Of a stretch of DNA of 64,000 bases, positions 10,425 to 20,510 are shown piece after piece. Below the pieces are notes generated by a model. The model saw only the letters and a list, made by a program, of their open reading frames with translations. It did no database searches and was not told the DNA's origin. Positions within the stretch are counted from its first letter, which is position 1. The number at the start of each line of letters is the position of its first letter. Source of the DNA: Polynucleobacter sp. UK-Kesae-W10 (GTDB lineage: Bacteria > Pseudomonadota > Gammaproteobacteria > Burkholderiales > Burkholderiaceae); NCBI RefSeq assembly GCF_018881575.1, contig NZ_JACVQB010000001.1, positions 916,986 through 980,985 of the forward strand, given 5' to 3'. A program made the translations under genes and the position numbers.

Positions 10425-11585
10425 ATGAATCGTTGGTTACTTCCTGAAGATATTGCAGATGTTTTGCCAGCCGAGGCTCGCAAGGTGGAGACATTGCGTC
10501 GCGCCATCTTGGATCTTTACCAATCCTATGGATATGAGCTAGTTGCTCCTCCTATTTTGGAGTTTTTGGATTCACTTCTCACTGGCACTGGCTCAGATCT
10601 CAATTTAGAGACCTTCAAATTGGTCGACCAATTATCGGGTCGTACTTTAGGCTTACGCGCGGACATTACGCCACAGGTAGCGCGAATTGATGCGCACTTA
10701 TTAAATCGTGCCGGCGTTACTCGTCTCTGTTATGCGGGCTCTGTTGCCCATGCACGCACTCCAGTTGGCAGTGCTTCACGCGAACAATTGCAATTGGGCG
10801 CCGAGATTTACGGATCTGCGAACTGGGAAGCCGACTTTGAGGCTATCACCTTGTTGTTCAACACTTTAGAGATCGCAGGCCTGACAAAGGTGTATCTAGA
10901 CCTCTCGCATGCCGGTATTTTGACAGGTGTTTTGGCTGAGCAAAAACTCAATACAGAAACGATCGAGGCTTTATATGGTCTTCTGCAAAGTAAAGATCGT
11001 CCCCGCTTGCGTCAGTGGGCAAGCTGTTTGCCAGCCAAAGTGGCTCAAGCACTGATTGCTTTGACCGAATTAAATGGCCCTTGTGCACAAGTGTTAGCCA
11101 AGGCTAAGCAAGTATTACCTCAGCACGCTGCAATTGATCAAGCCTTAGCAGACTTAGAGCGCGTGGTTTGTGCGGTGAACACCAATTGCGGCTTAGAACT
11201 CAGTATTGACCTGGCCGATTTGCGGGGCTACCAGTATCACAGCGGTGTGATGTTTGCTGCCTATGTTGATGGCTTAGCGCAACCGATTGCTCGGGGCGGC
11301 CGCTATGATCAGGTAGGGCAGGCATTTGGGCGTTCACGTCCTGCAACGGGCTTCTCCTTGGATTTGCTGACCCTAGCGAATTTGTCACCATCAAATACAC
11401 GTAAGCTGGCTATTCTTGCGCCGTGGACGCAAGATGCTGCGCTGGATAAAGCAATTGCGGATTTACGGAGCCGTGGCGAAGTCGTTGTGCAAGTGCCCGC
11501 TGGTCAAGTGGTTGAGGCTGCTGAATATGTATGTGATCGAGAATTAGTCTTACAAGGCAATTCTTGGGAAGTAAAGAAGAAGTAA
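10425..11585 (+). CDS. hisZ: HisZ, ATP phosphoribosyltransferase regulatory subunit
   Basis: HisZ is a histidyl-tRNA-synthetase paralogue that joins the short-form HisG to form the first enzyme of histidine biosynthesis. The 386 residues begin WLLPEDIADVLPAEA and keep class II-like blocks (LRADITPQVARIDAH, GGRYDQVGQAFG) but lack the anticodon-binding domain of HisS. Its presence implies that a short-form hisG exists elsewhere in this genome. It is placed between hflC and purA, the standard betaproteobacterial order. Confidence 0.95.
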   Translation: MNRWLLPEDIADVLPAEARKVETLRRAILDLYQSYGYELVAPPILEFLDSLLTGTGSDLNLETFKLVDQLSGRTLGLRADITPQVARIDAHLLNRAGVTRLCYAGSVAHARTPVGSASREQLQLGAEIYGSANWEADFEAITLLFNTLEIAGLTKVYLDLSHAGILTGVLAEQKLNTETIEALYGLLQSKDRPRLRQWASCLPAKVAQALIALTELNGPCAQVLAKAKQVLPQHAAIDQALADLERVVCAVNTNCGLELSIDLADLRGYQYHSGVMFAAYVDGLAQPIARGGRYDQVGQAFGRSRPATGFSLDLLTLANLSPSNTRKLAILAPWTQDAALDKAIADLRSRGEVVVQVPAGQVVEAAEYVCDRELVLQGNSWEVKKK

Positions 11586-11608
11586 AGCATTAGTAGCAAA
11601 GCGATTAG

Positions 11609-12985
<1,377 letters not shown>

Positions 12986-13062
12986 TGGAAAATATTTGAT
13001 TCAGTAAAGAAGTAAACAACCTACTAACCCGATTATTAACTTTTGCATAAGAAATTAACATC

Positions 13063-15279
13063 ATGACTGCGCGCACAACCTGCAATAGCCTTCAAGTAGC
13101 AACCCCTCTGTACAGTTTTATCGAAGACAAAGTGCTTCCTGGAACTGGCATTAAGAGCGCTGACTTTTGGAAGGGTTTTGATGAGATCGTTAAAGACTTA
13201 ACCCCAAAGAATGAAGCCTTATTAGCAAAGCGTGATCGCATTCAGGTGGATTTAGACAAATGGCATCAAGCCAATCCCGGCCCCATCAAAGATATGCCCG
13301 CATATCGCAAATTCTTAAAAGAGATTGCTTACTTAGATGAAGTGCCAGGGAAAGTAGTTGGCACTACTCAAAACGTTGATGATGAATTGGCTCTGCAAGC
13401 AGGCCCTCAGTTAGTGGTGCCCGTGCTCAATGCGCGCTATGCATTGAATGCAGCTAATGCCCGCTGGGGTTCTTTATATGATGCCCTCTACGGCACGGAT
13501 GTTCTCTCTGAGGAAGATGGAGCAACAAAGGCAGGTGGCTATAACCCCATTCGTGGCGCCAAGGTTGTGGCTTATGCACGCAATTTCTTGGACCAAGCTG
13601 CTCCGCTGGCTAAAGGCTCACACCGTGATTCCGTGGCTTACACAGTAGATGGCAACAAGTTATCCGTAAAGCTTAAGGATGGTAGCACCACAGGGCTAGC
13701 TGATGAAAAGCAATTCGTAGGCTATCAAGGTGATGCAGCGGCTCCTAGCTCTGTGCTCTTGCGTAATAACGGCGTGCATATTGATATTGAGATCAACAAG
13801 ACCAAAACCATTGGCGCCAGCGATCCTGCTGGCATTAACGATGTCATTCTTGAGGCAGCGCTATCTACGATTTTGGACTTGGAAGACTCCATTGCTGCAG
13901 TAGATGGCGATGACAAAGTCCTCGCCTATGAAAACTGGCTAGGCATCCTCAAGGGCACTTTGGTTGAGGAAGTGAAGAAGGGTGATAAGACGATTACTCG
14001 TGCGCTGAATCCAGATCGTAAATACAAAGCTGGTATTGGTGCAGTCAATGCTAAAGACGGTGTCGTGACTTTGCATGGTCGCTCACTCTTGTTCCTCCGT
14101 AACGTTGGCCACTTGATGACAAATCCAGCCATCATTACCGGTGAGGGTAAAGAAATCTACGAAGGCATCTTGGATGCAGTGGTTACCGTATTGATTGCCT
14201 TATATGACATCAACCGCTCTGCAACTCAGGCGATTGGCAATACACGCAAGGGTTCTGTTTACATCGTTAAACCAAAAATGCACAGCCCAGAAGAGGTCGC
14301 CTTCGCCGCTGAATTATTTGGCCGCGTAGAGAAGCTATTGGGCTTGCCAGCAGATACCGTTAAATTAGGCATCATGGATGAAGAGCGCCGCATGAGTGCC
14401 AACATCAAGGCGGCGATTGCTGCTGCAGGCGCGCGCGTTGCCTTTATTAATACTGGCTTCCTTGATCGCACTGGCGATGAAATGCATACCTCGATGTATG
14501 CTGGCCCAATGATCCGTAAGGGTGATATGAAAACCAGCAAGTGGTTGTCAGCCTATGAGCGCCGTAACGTATTTGCAGGCCTGGATTGTGGCTTGCGTGG
14601 TCGCGCTCAAATCGGCAAAGGAATGTGGGCCATGCCCGACATGATGAAGGCCATGGTTGAGCAAAAGATCGTGCATCCTAAGGCGGGTGCCAATACTGCT
14701 TGGGTTCCTTCTCCAACAGCGGCTACTTTGCACGCACTTCACTATCATCAAGTGAACGTTGCAGAGCTGCAAAAAGAGATGGAAAAGCTCGATACTGCCG
14801 CTGAAGCAGAAGCGCTAATTAACGACTTGTTAACGATTCCGGTCGCCGAAAAGCCAAACTGGTCTAAAGAAGAAATTCAGCAAGAATTGGATAACAACTG
14901 CCAGGGTATCTTGGGTTATGTAGTTCGCTGGATTGACCAGGGCGTTGGTTGCTCTAAGGTTCCTGATATTCATAACGTGGGTTTGATGGAAGACCGCGCT
15001 ACTTTGCGTATCTCTAGTCAGCATATCGCTAACTGGTTGTTGCACGGCATCGTGACTGCTGATCAGGTGAACGAGACCTTACAGCGCATGGCTAAGGTGG
15101 TTGATGGTCAAAATGCTGGCGATCCTTTGTATAAGCCGATGATGCCGAACTACAAAGACTCTTATGCCTATAAAGCAGCAAGCGATTTGATCTTCAAGGG
15201 TCTTGAGCAGCCTAATGGCTATACCGAGCCACTCTTGCATGCATGGCGCTTAGAGGTAAAGAAGGCTAATGCGAAGTAA
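13063..15279 (+). CDS. glcB: Malate synthase G
   Basis: Malate synthase G condenses glyoxylate with acetyl-CoA to malate, for growth on glycolate or C2 compounds. The 738 residues match the G isoform in length and contain [10 protein letters not shown], the loop [25 protein letters not shown] and [13 protein letters not shown] with the glyoxylate/Mg site, and [22 protein letters not shown] near the end. No isocitrate lyase or glycolate oxidase gene is adjacent. The strong hairpin terminator at 15300-15334 ends the transcript. Confidence 0.97.
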   Translation: MTARTTCNSLQVATPLYSFIEDKVLPGTGIKSADFWKGFDEIVKDLTPKNEALLAKRDRIQVDLDKWHQANPGPIKDMPAYRKFLKEIAYLDEVPGKVVGTTQNVDDELALQAGPQLVVPVLNARYALNAANARWGSLYDALYGTDVLSEEDGATKAGGYNPIRGAKVVAYARNFLDQAAPLAKGSHRDSVAYTVDGNKLSVKLKDGSTTGLADEKQFVGYQGDAAAPSSVLLRNNGVHIDIEINKTKTIGASDPAGINDVILEAALSTILDLEDSIAAVDGDDKVLAYENWLGILKGTLVEEVKKGDKTITRALNPDRKYKAGIGAVNAKDGVVTLHGRSLLFLRNVGHLMTNPAIITGEGKEIYEGILDAVVTVLIALYDINRSATQAIGNTRKGSVYIVKPKMHSPEEVAFAAELFGRVEKLLGLPADTVKLGIMDEERRMSANIKAAIAAAGARVAFINTGFLDRTGDEMHTSMYAGPMIRKGDMKTSKWLSAYERRNVFAGLDCGLRGRAQIGKGMWAMPDMMKAMVEQKIVHPKAGANTAWVPSPTAATLHALHYHQVNVAELQKEMEKLDTAAEAEALINDLLTIPVAEKPNWSKEEIQQELDNNCQGILGYVVRWIDQGVGCSKVPDIHNVGLMEDRATLRISSQHIANWLLHGIVTADQVNETLQRMAKVVDGQNAGDPLYKPMMPNYKDSYAYKAASDLIFKGLEQPNGYTEPLLHAWRLEVKKANAK

Positions 15280-15299
15280 TCGAATCTAAGTATTGAATC

Positions 15300-15334
15300 A
15301 AAATGGATTTGTCGAAAGACAAGTCCATTTTTTT
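15300..15334 (+). terminator. Rho-independent terminator of glcB
   Basis: A 14-bp stem with one G-U pair (AAAATGGATTTGTC / GACAAGTCCATTTT) closed by a GAAA tetraloop, followed by a run of T to 15334, 20 bases after the glcB stop. Confidence 0.9.
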
Positions 15335-15347
15335 ATTCGACCCCTAT

Positions 15348-15842
15348 ATGTTCGGATTTCTAAATATTTTTTCTCGCTCGGAAGCTCAATTTCCATTTCA
15401 GCATAACGATGGCGGAAGATCGGCTGCTGGCTTTAAGGGTGGAGCAGGCGATTGTGTGGTGAGATCGATTGCAATCGCCGCCAACCTTCCTTATTTTCAG
15501 GTGTACGAAGATTTGCGTGATGCGAATGCGCGTTACGCACAAGAGCGTGACAATAAACTATCTCGCCTCTTGAATCAGCGTGGCTCATCGCCTCGTAACG
15601 GCAATCATCGGAATGTCTTTCATGATTACATTCTGGCGCAAGGCTTTGAGTGGGTGCCGACAATGAAGGTAGGCGCCGGCTGCCAGGTCCACCTCAGACC
15701 CGATGAATTGCCCAATGGCACACTGATTGTGAAGGTTTCCAAGCACCTGACTGCAGTTATTGATGGGGTTATGCATGATACCCATGACCCCTCTCGGGGA
15801 GGCAGTCGCTGTGTATACGGTTACTACATCAAGAGTCGCTAA
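15348..15842 (+). CDS. Small protein with papain-like (C39-like) Cys/His signature
   Basis: Not a family I can name firmly. With the ATG at 15348 it has 164 residues. An upstream ATG at 15303 lies inside the glcB terminator stem, so I reject it, though no good ribosome site precedes either. The motif GGAGDCVVRSIAIA has Cys36 at the start of a predicted helix, and KHLTAVIDG has His133 on a strand with Asp144 or Asp147 following (HDTHDP). This Cys-helix/His-strand order resembles papain-like C39 folds; the catalytic role is inference. There is no signal peptide or membrane segment, so a cytoplasmic protein is likely. It converges with, and overlaps by 14 bases, the channel-like gene on the other strand. 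Confidence 0.6.
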   Translation: MFGFLNIFSRSEAQFPFQHNDGGRSAAGFKGGAGDCVVRSIAIAANLPYFQVYEDLRDANARYAQERDNKLSRLLNQRGSSPRNGNHRNVFHDYILAQGFEWVPTMKVGAGCQVHLRPDELPNGTLIVKVSKHLTAVIDGVMHDTHDPSRGGSRCVYGYYIKSR

Positions 15843-16353
15843 GTTCCTTGCGGCCGTATTTGAGATTCCAAGCTGCTTTATAAGTGTTGGTCATGCCAAT
15901 CATGACTGATGTTGTCCAGGCCAAAGAAAATAAACCCGTAAACGCTATAAAGAAGGCAAGACTTTTCCAGCCCGTAGGCAGTAGGTCGGAAACAAAGCCA
16001 ACAGTGGTGTAGCAACTGCCTGCAAACAATAGGGCTTGTACAGCATCATCCATTAAACCTAAACCCAGTATGAAAAAACACCAGATAATGATTTCGCAGA
16101 TATGCACTAATGCGATAAAGAAGAATGAGGCGTAAAAGTGCATGAAGACACGGTTGTACTGACCTAGGTCAAGATTTGATTGAGTCCTACCCTCAAAGCG
16201 CATGATGATGTGATTAATCAGGCTGCCGTGAAAAACCAGAATGATGATGAGACCTAGAACTCCAAAGAAAATATCGGTAATCAATGGGATAAATGGAATC
16301 CCCAATACCGTTGAATTGGCTAGCGGAGTTGGTAGATTGGGAAGAATGGACAT
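15829..16353 (-). CDS. Ion-channel-like membrane protein with altered K+ filter
   Basis: A 174-residue membrane protein with about four hydrophobic segments (around 25-45, 73-100, a pore-like helix with SCYTTVGF at about 112-119, and 130-155). The TTVGF motif followed by a re-entrant loop and an outer helix resembles the pore of two-TM potassium channels (Ion_trans_2), but the usual TVGYGD/TVGFGD reads TVGFVSD here. Related small channel-like proteins occur in Burkholderiales. Function as a selective K+ channel is uncertain. It ends overlapping the convergent gene at 15842. Confidence 0.65.
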   Translation of the reverse strand: MSILPNLPTPLANSTVLGIPFIPLITDIFFGVLGLIIILVFHGSLINHIIMRFEGRTQSNLDLGQYNRVFMHFYASFFFIALVHICEIIIWCFFILGLGLMDDAVQALLFAGSCYTTVGFVSDLLPTGWKSLAFFIAFTGLFSLAWTTSVMIGMTNTYKAAWNLKYGRKELSDS

Positions 16354-16423
16354 GGGCGGTAGCCTGCAAATATTGGTATCAAGGGGGATAATGTCATATT
16401 GACTATTTCCTGTAAAGCAGACC

Positions 16424-17656
16424 TTGAGCCAGCCCCAAAACCTATTTCAATCCAATAAACAAGAACGCTTTTTTCTCCTGGCATTAGCAGGTATTCAGTT
16501 CACGCATATCTTGGATTTCATGATCATGATGCCTTTAGGGCCTCAGTTCATTGCTGCGCTCTCGATTAATACCCATCAGTTCGGTTTATTGCTGTCCTCT
16601 TATACCTTTGCTGCAGCTATTGCCGGGGTATTTGCCACCTATTACATTGATCGATTTGAGCGCAGGCAATTGCTCTTGCGCCTGTATATTTGTTTCATCA
16701 TTGCTACGATTGCCTGCGGATTTGCTCCCAACTACCACATGCTTTTTATTGCGAGAGCCTGTGCTGGCGCCTTCGGTGGAATTTTGGGTTCCTTGGTACA
16801 AACAATTGTTGCAGACTCCATTCCTTTTGAGAGAAGAGGCAAGGCCCTGGGCACCGTGATGGCAGCATTTTCCGTATCGACAGTTGCCGGTGTGCCCCTT
16901 AGCTTGTTTTTGGCGAACCACATTAGTTTCTTAGGATGGCGTGCTCCGTTTATGTTTATTGGCTTGATCTCAGTGCTGATTCTTTTCATCGGGTATCGCA
17001 ATATTCCGAAGATCTCGGGCCACTTACATCATGTGCAAGAGGGAAGTCGCTTTAAGCAAATCTACGATGTGTTTATTGCCCATCGCCATTTACGCGCATT
17101 TTTATTCATTGGCCTGGTGATGGTGACAGGTTTCTCGGTGATTCCCTACATCGCCCTCTATCTCACGGCCAATGTAGGCGTAGCGAATTCTTATATCTCA
17201 TTGATTTATCTCTGCGGAGGTATTGCCACGCTCATGAGTTCACGCTTCATTGGTCATATGGCCGATAAGTTTGGCAAGGTGAAGGTGTTTCGGGTCCTAG
17301 CTATTATTAGTCTGGCGCCCATCCTGATCACTACGAATTTAGGCCCTGTACCCATTTGGATTGTGTTGGTCAATCAGACGGCATTCTTTATTCTGATCTC
17401 TGGCCGCATGATTCCAACGATGGCAATTGTCAGCCAAATGGTTGAGCCCAAAATCCGAGGAACGTTTATGAGTTTGGTTGGGTCAGTTCAGATGCTAGCC
17501 TCTGGAATTGCATCCGTATTAGCGGGATTGGTTGTGACCATTGCGGTAGATGGCCAAATGGAGCATTACAACTTGGTTGGATATGGAGCAACCGTGTGTG
17601 GTTTGCTTACATTCTGGCTGGTAGGATATATTCATTCCGATACAAAAAAAGCATAA
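16424..17656 (+). CDS. MFS transporter, DHA1-type efflux family
   Basis: A 410-residue protein with twelve hydrophobic segments characteristic of the major facilitator superfamily. It starts with a short polar N-terminus, then TM1 (LLALAGIQFTHILDFMIMM) and the loop 2-3 motif DRFERRQLL, a variant of the MFS motif A; ARACAGAFGGILGSLVQ is TM4 and GTVMAAFSVSTVAGVPLSL is motif C-like TM5. The start is a TTG at 16424; no ATG is available upstream before an in-frame stop, and the ribosome site is weak. The pattern recalls sugar/drug antiporters of the AraJ type, but the substrate cannot be read from sequence. Ten bases separate it from the hydrolase gene. Confidence 0.85.
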   Translation: MSQPQNLFQSNKQERFFLLALAGIQFTHILDFMIMMPLGPQFIAALSINTHQFGLLLSSYTFAAAIAGVFATYYIDRFERRQLLLRLYICFIIATIACGFAPNYHMLFIARACAGAFGGILGSLVQTIVADSIPFERRGKALGTVMAAFSVSTVAGVPLSLFLANHISFLGWRAPFMFIGLISVLILFIGYRNIPKISGHLHHVQEGSRFKQIYDVFIAHRHLRAFLFIGLVMVTGFSVIPYIALYLTANVGVANSYISLIYLCGGIATLMSSRFIGHMADKFGKVKVFRVLAIISLAPILITTNLGPVPIWIVLVNQTAFFILISGRMIPTMAIVSQMVEPKIRGTFMSLVGSVQMLASGIASVLAGLVVTIAVDGQMEHYNLVGYGATVCGLLTFWLVGYIHSDTKKA

Positions 17657-17666
17657 GGAGTTATTC

Positions 17667-18350
17667 ATGATCGAATACCAAAGACCTGATGGTCAATCTG
17701 TTAAAGGATATTTAGCGGAGCCTGCAAATGCGGAGCATGCCCCTGGTGTAGTGGTGATTCAGGAGTGGTGGGGCTTGGATGAGGAGGTGAAGGCTGTTGC
17801 CGATCGTTTAGCGCAGGCTGGTTATCGCGCCTTAGTTCCCGATCTCTATCGTGGCAAGCTGGCTTTGGAAGCGAAAGAAGCAGAACACTTAATGGGCGAT
17901 CTCAATTTTGGTGATGCTGCTGGCCAAGACATTCGCGGTGCAGTTCAATACTTAAAATCTACTGGCAGCAAAAAAGTGGCTGTCACCGGATTTTGTATGG
18001 GTGGTGCATTAACAGTGCTTTCTGCATGCCATGTTCCTGAATTAGACGCCACGGTAGTTTGGTACGGCTATCCTCCTTTGGAATACGTTGACGCTGCAGC
18101 AATGACTAAGCCCATGTTAGCGCACTGGGCTACTCAAGATGACTTCTTTGCCATCTCAGGGGTAGATCAACTTGAGGAGAAGCTCAAAGCGGCAGGAGTC
18201 AACTACGACTTTCAGCGCTACGATGCCAAACATGCCTTTGCTAACCCTAAATCGGATTCACGCGGCTTACCACCGCTCCAGTACAACGCAGCAGCAGCAA
18301 CATTGGCATGGGATAGAACGCTGGAGTTCCTCAAAAAGAATTTAGCCTAA
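17667..18350 (+). CDS. Dienelactone hydrolase family protein
   Basis: An alpha/beta-hydrolase of 227 residues. The triad can be read as Cys110 (GFCMGG nucleophile elbow), Asp158 (TQDDFF) and His189 (KHAFAN), which is the Cys-Asp-His set of carboxymethylenebutenolidase. EWWGLDEEV near the N-terminus is also typical. The enzyme would open dienelactone-type esters in aromatic degradation, but many members are of unknown substrate and no aromatic pathway gene is near. A good AAGGAG lies before the ATG and the MFS gene ends 10 bases upstream, so the two are probably co-expressed. Confidence 0.88.
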   Translation: MIEYQRPDGQSVKGYLAEPANAEHAPGVVVIQEWWGLDEEVKAVADRLAQAGYRALVPDLYRGKLALEAKEAEHLMGDLNFGDAAGQDIRGAVQYLKSTGSKKVAVTGFCMGGALTVLSACHVPELDATVVWYGYPPLEYVDAAAMTKPMLAHWATQDDFFAISGVDQLEEKLKAAGVNYDFQRYDAKHAFANPKSDSRGLPPLQYNAAAATLAWDRTLEFLKKNLA

Positions 18351-18374
18351 CTGACTAATAAAAGTGAATTTGCA

Positions 18375-18872
18375 ATGCACCTTTTTTCTGAAAATCTCGC
18401 AGTAGAAATTTCGACTTATTACCGCAATCTCGTCTTAGGACATGGTGTGACACCAAAAGTATTTACTTTGGTCAATGTCGATGGCGATCAATATCTATTT
18501 TTCATTGACGACTTGCAAATGGAAAGGGCAGACGAGGACCAATTCTTAGCCTATATCGTGCATCAACATGATGCCGTAGCCTATGCACGTGGCACATTGG
18601 TGATTGTGGATCAGAGCCAGCAATTTATCGAGTTTGCTGTTGTTGATAAAGATGATGAGCAGGCAATTGTGTGCTCTGCCCAGCTGACCCGTGATTTGGA
18701 AGATAAGCCAATTGGCTTAACTGAATTCGAAAAGACGCTCGTCAAACGAAACTCGATTGTCTTTGGTCATCTTTACGATCCAGTAAAGCTCTCAGAAGAA
18801 AAGACGGAGGACTTTGAAAGCCTTTGGGAAGAAATGAAGCCCAAGATTCTCCATCGCATGATGGGTCTGTGA
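18375..18872 (+). CDS. Conserved-looking protein of unknown function
   Basis: I do not recognise this 165-residue protein. It is soluble, acidic, with no signal peptide or membrane segment. The first half looks like alternating strands (FTLVNVDGDQYLFFIDD, GTLVIVDQSQQFIEFAVVD) and the C-terminus is a charged helix (EDFESLWEEMKPKILHRMM). It follows the hydrolase by 24 bases on the same strand and could be in that unit. No Shine-Dalgarno sequence is evident before the ATG. The low-complexity-free composition and codon use like the neighbours support a real gene. Confidence 0.7.
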   Translation: MHLFSENLAVEISTYYRNLVLGHGVTPKVFTLVNVDGDQYLFFIDDLQMERADEDQFLAYIVHQHDAVAYARGTLVIVDQSQQFIEFAVVDKDDEQAIVCSAQLTRDLEDKPIGLTEFEKTLVKRNSIVFGHLYDPVKLSEEKTEDFESLWEEMKPKILHRMMGL

Positions 18873-18883
18873 GGTTTTAGCTC

Positions 18884-20197
18884 TTATGGCTTAGATTCGA
18901 ACTTCGTTCTCAGAAAATTTCGGGAAATAGCCTCTAAGCTAAACGAGCCAATCAGGGCTGCAAGTAAGGCGATCGCGCTCCCTGGCGCCGTCTGAACGAC
19001 GTTGATAAACAGGGTCGCGAATAAACCCAGATTGACGATGATGGCCGCCCAGAGGGGCCACAGCTTTGCTCCGGTTTGTTTGCGAACCTTGATATGGCCA
19101 AGGGTAATAGCCGCATAAACCAGCAGAAAAGCTAAGCTCGCCATTTTTCCGACAACATCGAGTGGAAAAGCTAAAACCAAGGCAATTACGATTAATGCTG
19201 AAATACTTAAGGAGCGTGCTTGTGTTTTGAGAACAGCATCTCCGAGCATCTCGGAGATTGAGCTCTTGGCAGCCATATCTGCTGCGATATTAGAGGCAGC
19301 AAAAATGGTGGCATTGAGGGCAGCTGCGCAGGCTAGCAGCGCACAAGAGGCGATGACAATGAATCCGAGTTTGCCAGCAACGATCTGTGCGGCATCAGCA
19401 AGCACATGTCCACTAAATTGCAACATTTGTGATGGCGTCAGCAAGAGTTCAGTTGCAACACTCACCAGTACATAAGCAATGGTTACCAAAACCAAGGCTG
19501 AGAACATTGCCATAGGTAATTCTTTTTGGGGTTCTTGCATGGCATTCGAGGAATTGGTAACTACGCCAAATCCTTGGTAGTTGATATAGAGAATGCCTGT
19601 GGCAATCGCAATGCCGTTAATGGACCAACCAGACATCTCAAACTGACTGATATTCGCTGTATGGATACCGCCCGCAGAAAAGAGTAGCAGAGCAATCGTG
19701 ACAAAACCAATCGCTATTGTTTCAGCGCGACCAACAATATCGGTACCCAGTAAATTGATTCCGGCACAGAGGATCACGATCACCGCACTAACGAGTTTGA
19801 CTTCATTGGGGGAGAGCGCTGATCCCATCAGCGTATTGGCATATTCTGCAAAGCCGGCTGCATACAAAGCGGCTGCAATCAGATAGGCAATGTATTGAAA
19901 GATATTAAGACCTCCTGAAATAACGCCAGGTCCAAAACTCATGACAGTAAAAGTGGCTGCCCCACCACTGCTAGGGAAGGTTGCTCCAAGCTTGGCATAG
20001 GAGTAGACCGAGAAGGAGGCCGCAAAAGCACCCAGTAAAAATGCCAAAGGAACATGGGTACCAGCATGAATACTGGCAGTTCCTAGTAATGAAAAGAGGC
20101 CGGCCCCCATCATCCCGCCAATGCCTAAGGCAGTGGCTGAAAAGAGGCTAATTTTCTGTGCCTGTTTGCCTGATTTCTTGAGTAGGACTGAATTCAC
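18884..20197 (-). CDS. APC-superfamily amino-acid permease
   Basis: A 437-residue inner-membrane transporter with about twelve hydrophobic segments. The first contains GIGGMMGAGLFSLLG, the unwound-helix GxG motif of the amino acid-polyamine-organocation superfamily, and YINYQGFGVVTNSSNAMQEPQKELPMAM matches the conserved TM6-7 loop. The start is a GTG at 20197; the nearest downstream ATG would cut into TM1. Substrate is unknown. It converges with the unknown gene ending at 18872 and has no partner on its strand. Confidence 0.87.
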   Translation of the reverse strand: MNSVLLKKSGKQAQKISLFSATALGIGGMMGAGLFSLLGTASIHAGTHVPLAFLLGAFAASFSVYSYAKLGATFPSSGGAATFTVMSFGPGVISGGLNIFQYIAYLIAAALYAAGFAEYANTLMGSALSPNEVKLVSAVIVILCAGINLLGTDIVGRAETIAIGFVTIALLLFSAGGIHTANISQFEMSGWSINGIAIATGILYINYQGFGVVTNSSNAMQEPQKELPMAMFSALVLVTIAYVLVSVATELLLTPSQMLQFSGHVLADAAQIVAGKLGFIVIASCALLACAAALNATIFAASNIAADMAAKSSISEMLGDAVLKTQARSLSISALIVIALVLAFPLDVVGKMASLAFLLVYAAITLGHIKVRKQTGAKLWPLWAAIIVNLGLFATLFINVVQTAPGSAIALLAALIGSFSLEAISRNFLRTKFESKP

Positions 20198-20265
20198 TGG
20201 GCTTTCTCGAAATGGCTAGCTTGTAATTGGATGATATGACCCCATATAAGGTCTAGTGAGGTGTT

Positions 20266-20352
20266 TGGTGCCCAGGAAGGGACTCGAACCCCCACAACCT
20301 TACGATCGCCAGCACCTGAAGCTGGTGCGTCTACCAATTTCGCCACCTGGGC
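20266..20352 (-). tRNA. tRNA-Leu (anticodon CAG)
   Basis: On the minus strand the sequence begins GCCCAGGTGGCGAAATTGG, has an anticodon stem CCAGC/GCTGG closing the loop TTCAGGT (anticodon CAG, reading CUG), a long class II variable arm (CGATCGTAAGGTTG region), the T loop GGTTCGAGTCC, and an acceptor stem GCCCAGG/CCTGGGC. The discriminator A and 3' CCA are encoded (20266-20269). Long variable arm and anticodon agree on leucine. Confidence 0.96.
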
Positions 20353-20360
20353 ATGCCTCT

Positions 20361-20366
20361 ATTATA
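20361..20366 (-). promoter_or_regulatory. -10 box of the tRNA-Leu promoter
   Basis: On the minus strand a perfect TATAAT lies eight bases before the 5' end of the mature tRNA, so the leader would be only a few bases. The -35 is not well conserved (AAGCCT at 17-base spacing). Confidence 0.6.
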
Positions 20367-20510
20367 GGGGGATGGGCGTTTTTAGGCTTTTTTTCACCCC
20401 ATTTTGGCTTTTTCCCTTCAGACTTGGTGGTTTGATACAGTAGCCTTATTCATAACAAAAATAGATATCAGTAGATATATAGATAGGGCATGTATTGCCG
20501 AAGGAATTAA

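Noticed and set aside
15303-15347. ATG at 15303 as the start of the papain-like gene
   Set aside because: It lies within the stem of the glcB terminator and has no ribosome site.
20261-20443. Open reading frame of 60 residues on the plus strand over the tRNA-Leu gene
   Set aside because: It is the complement of the tRNA plus flanking promoter; the peptide is the familiar tRNA-derived artefact.
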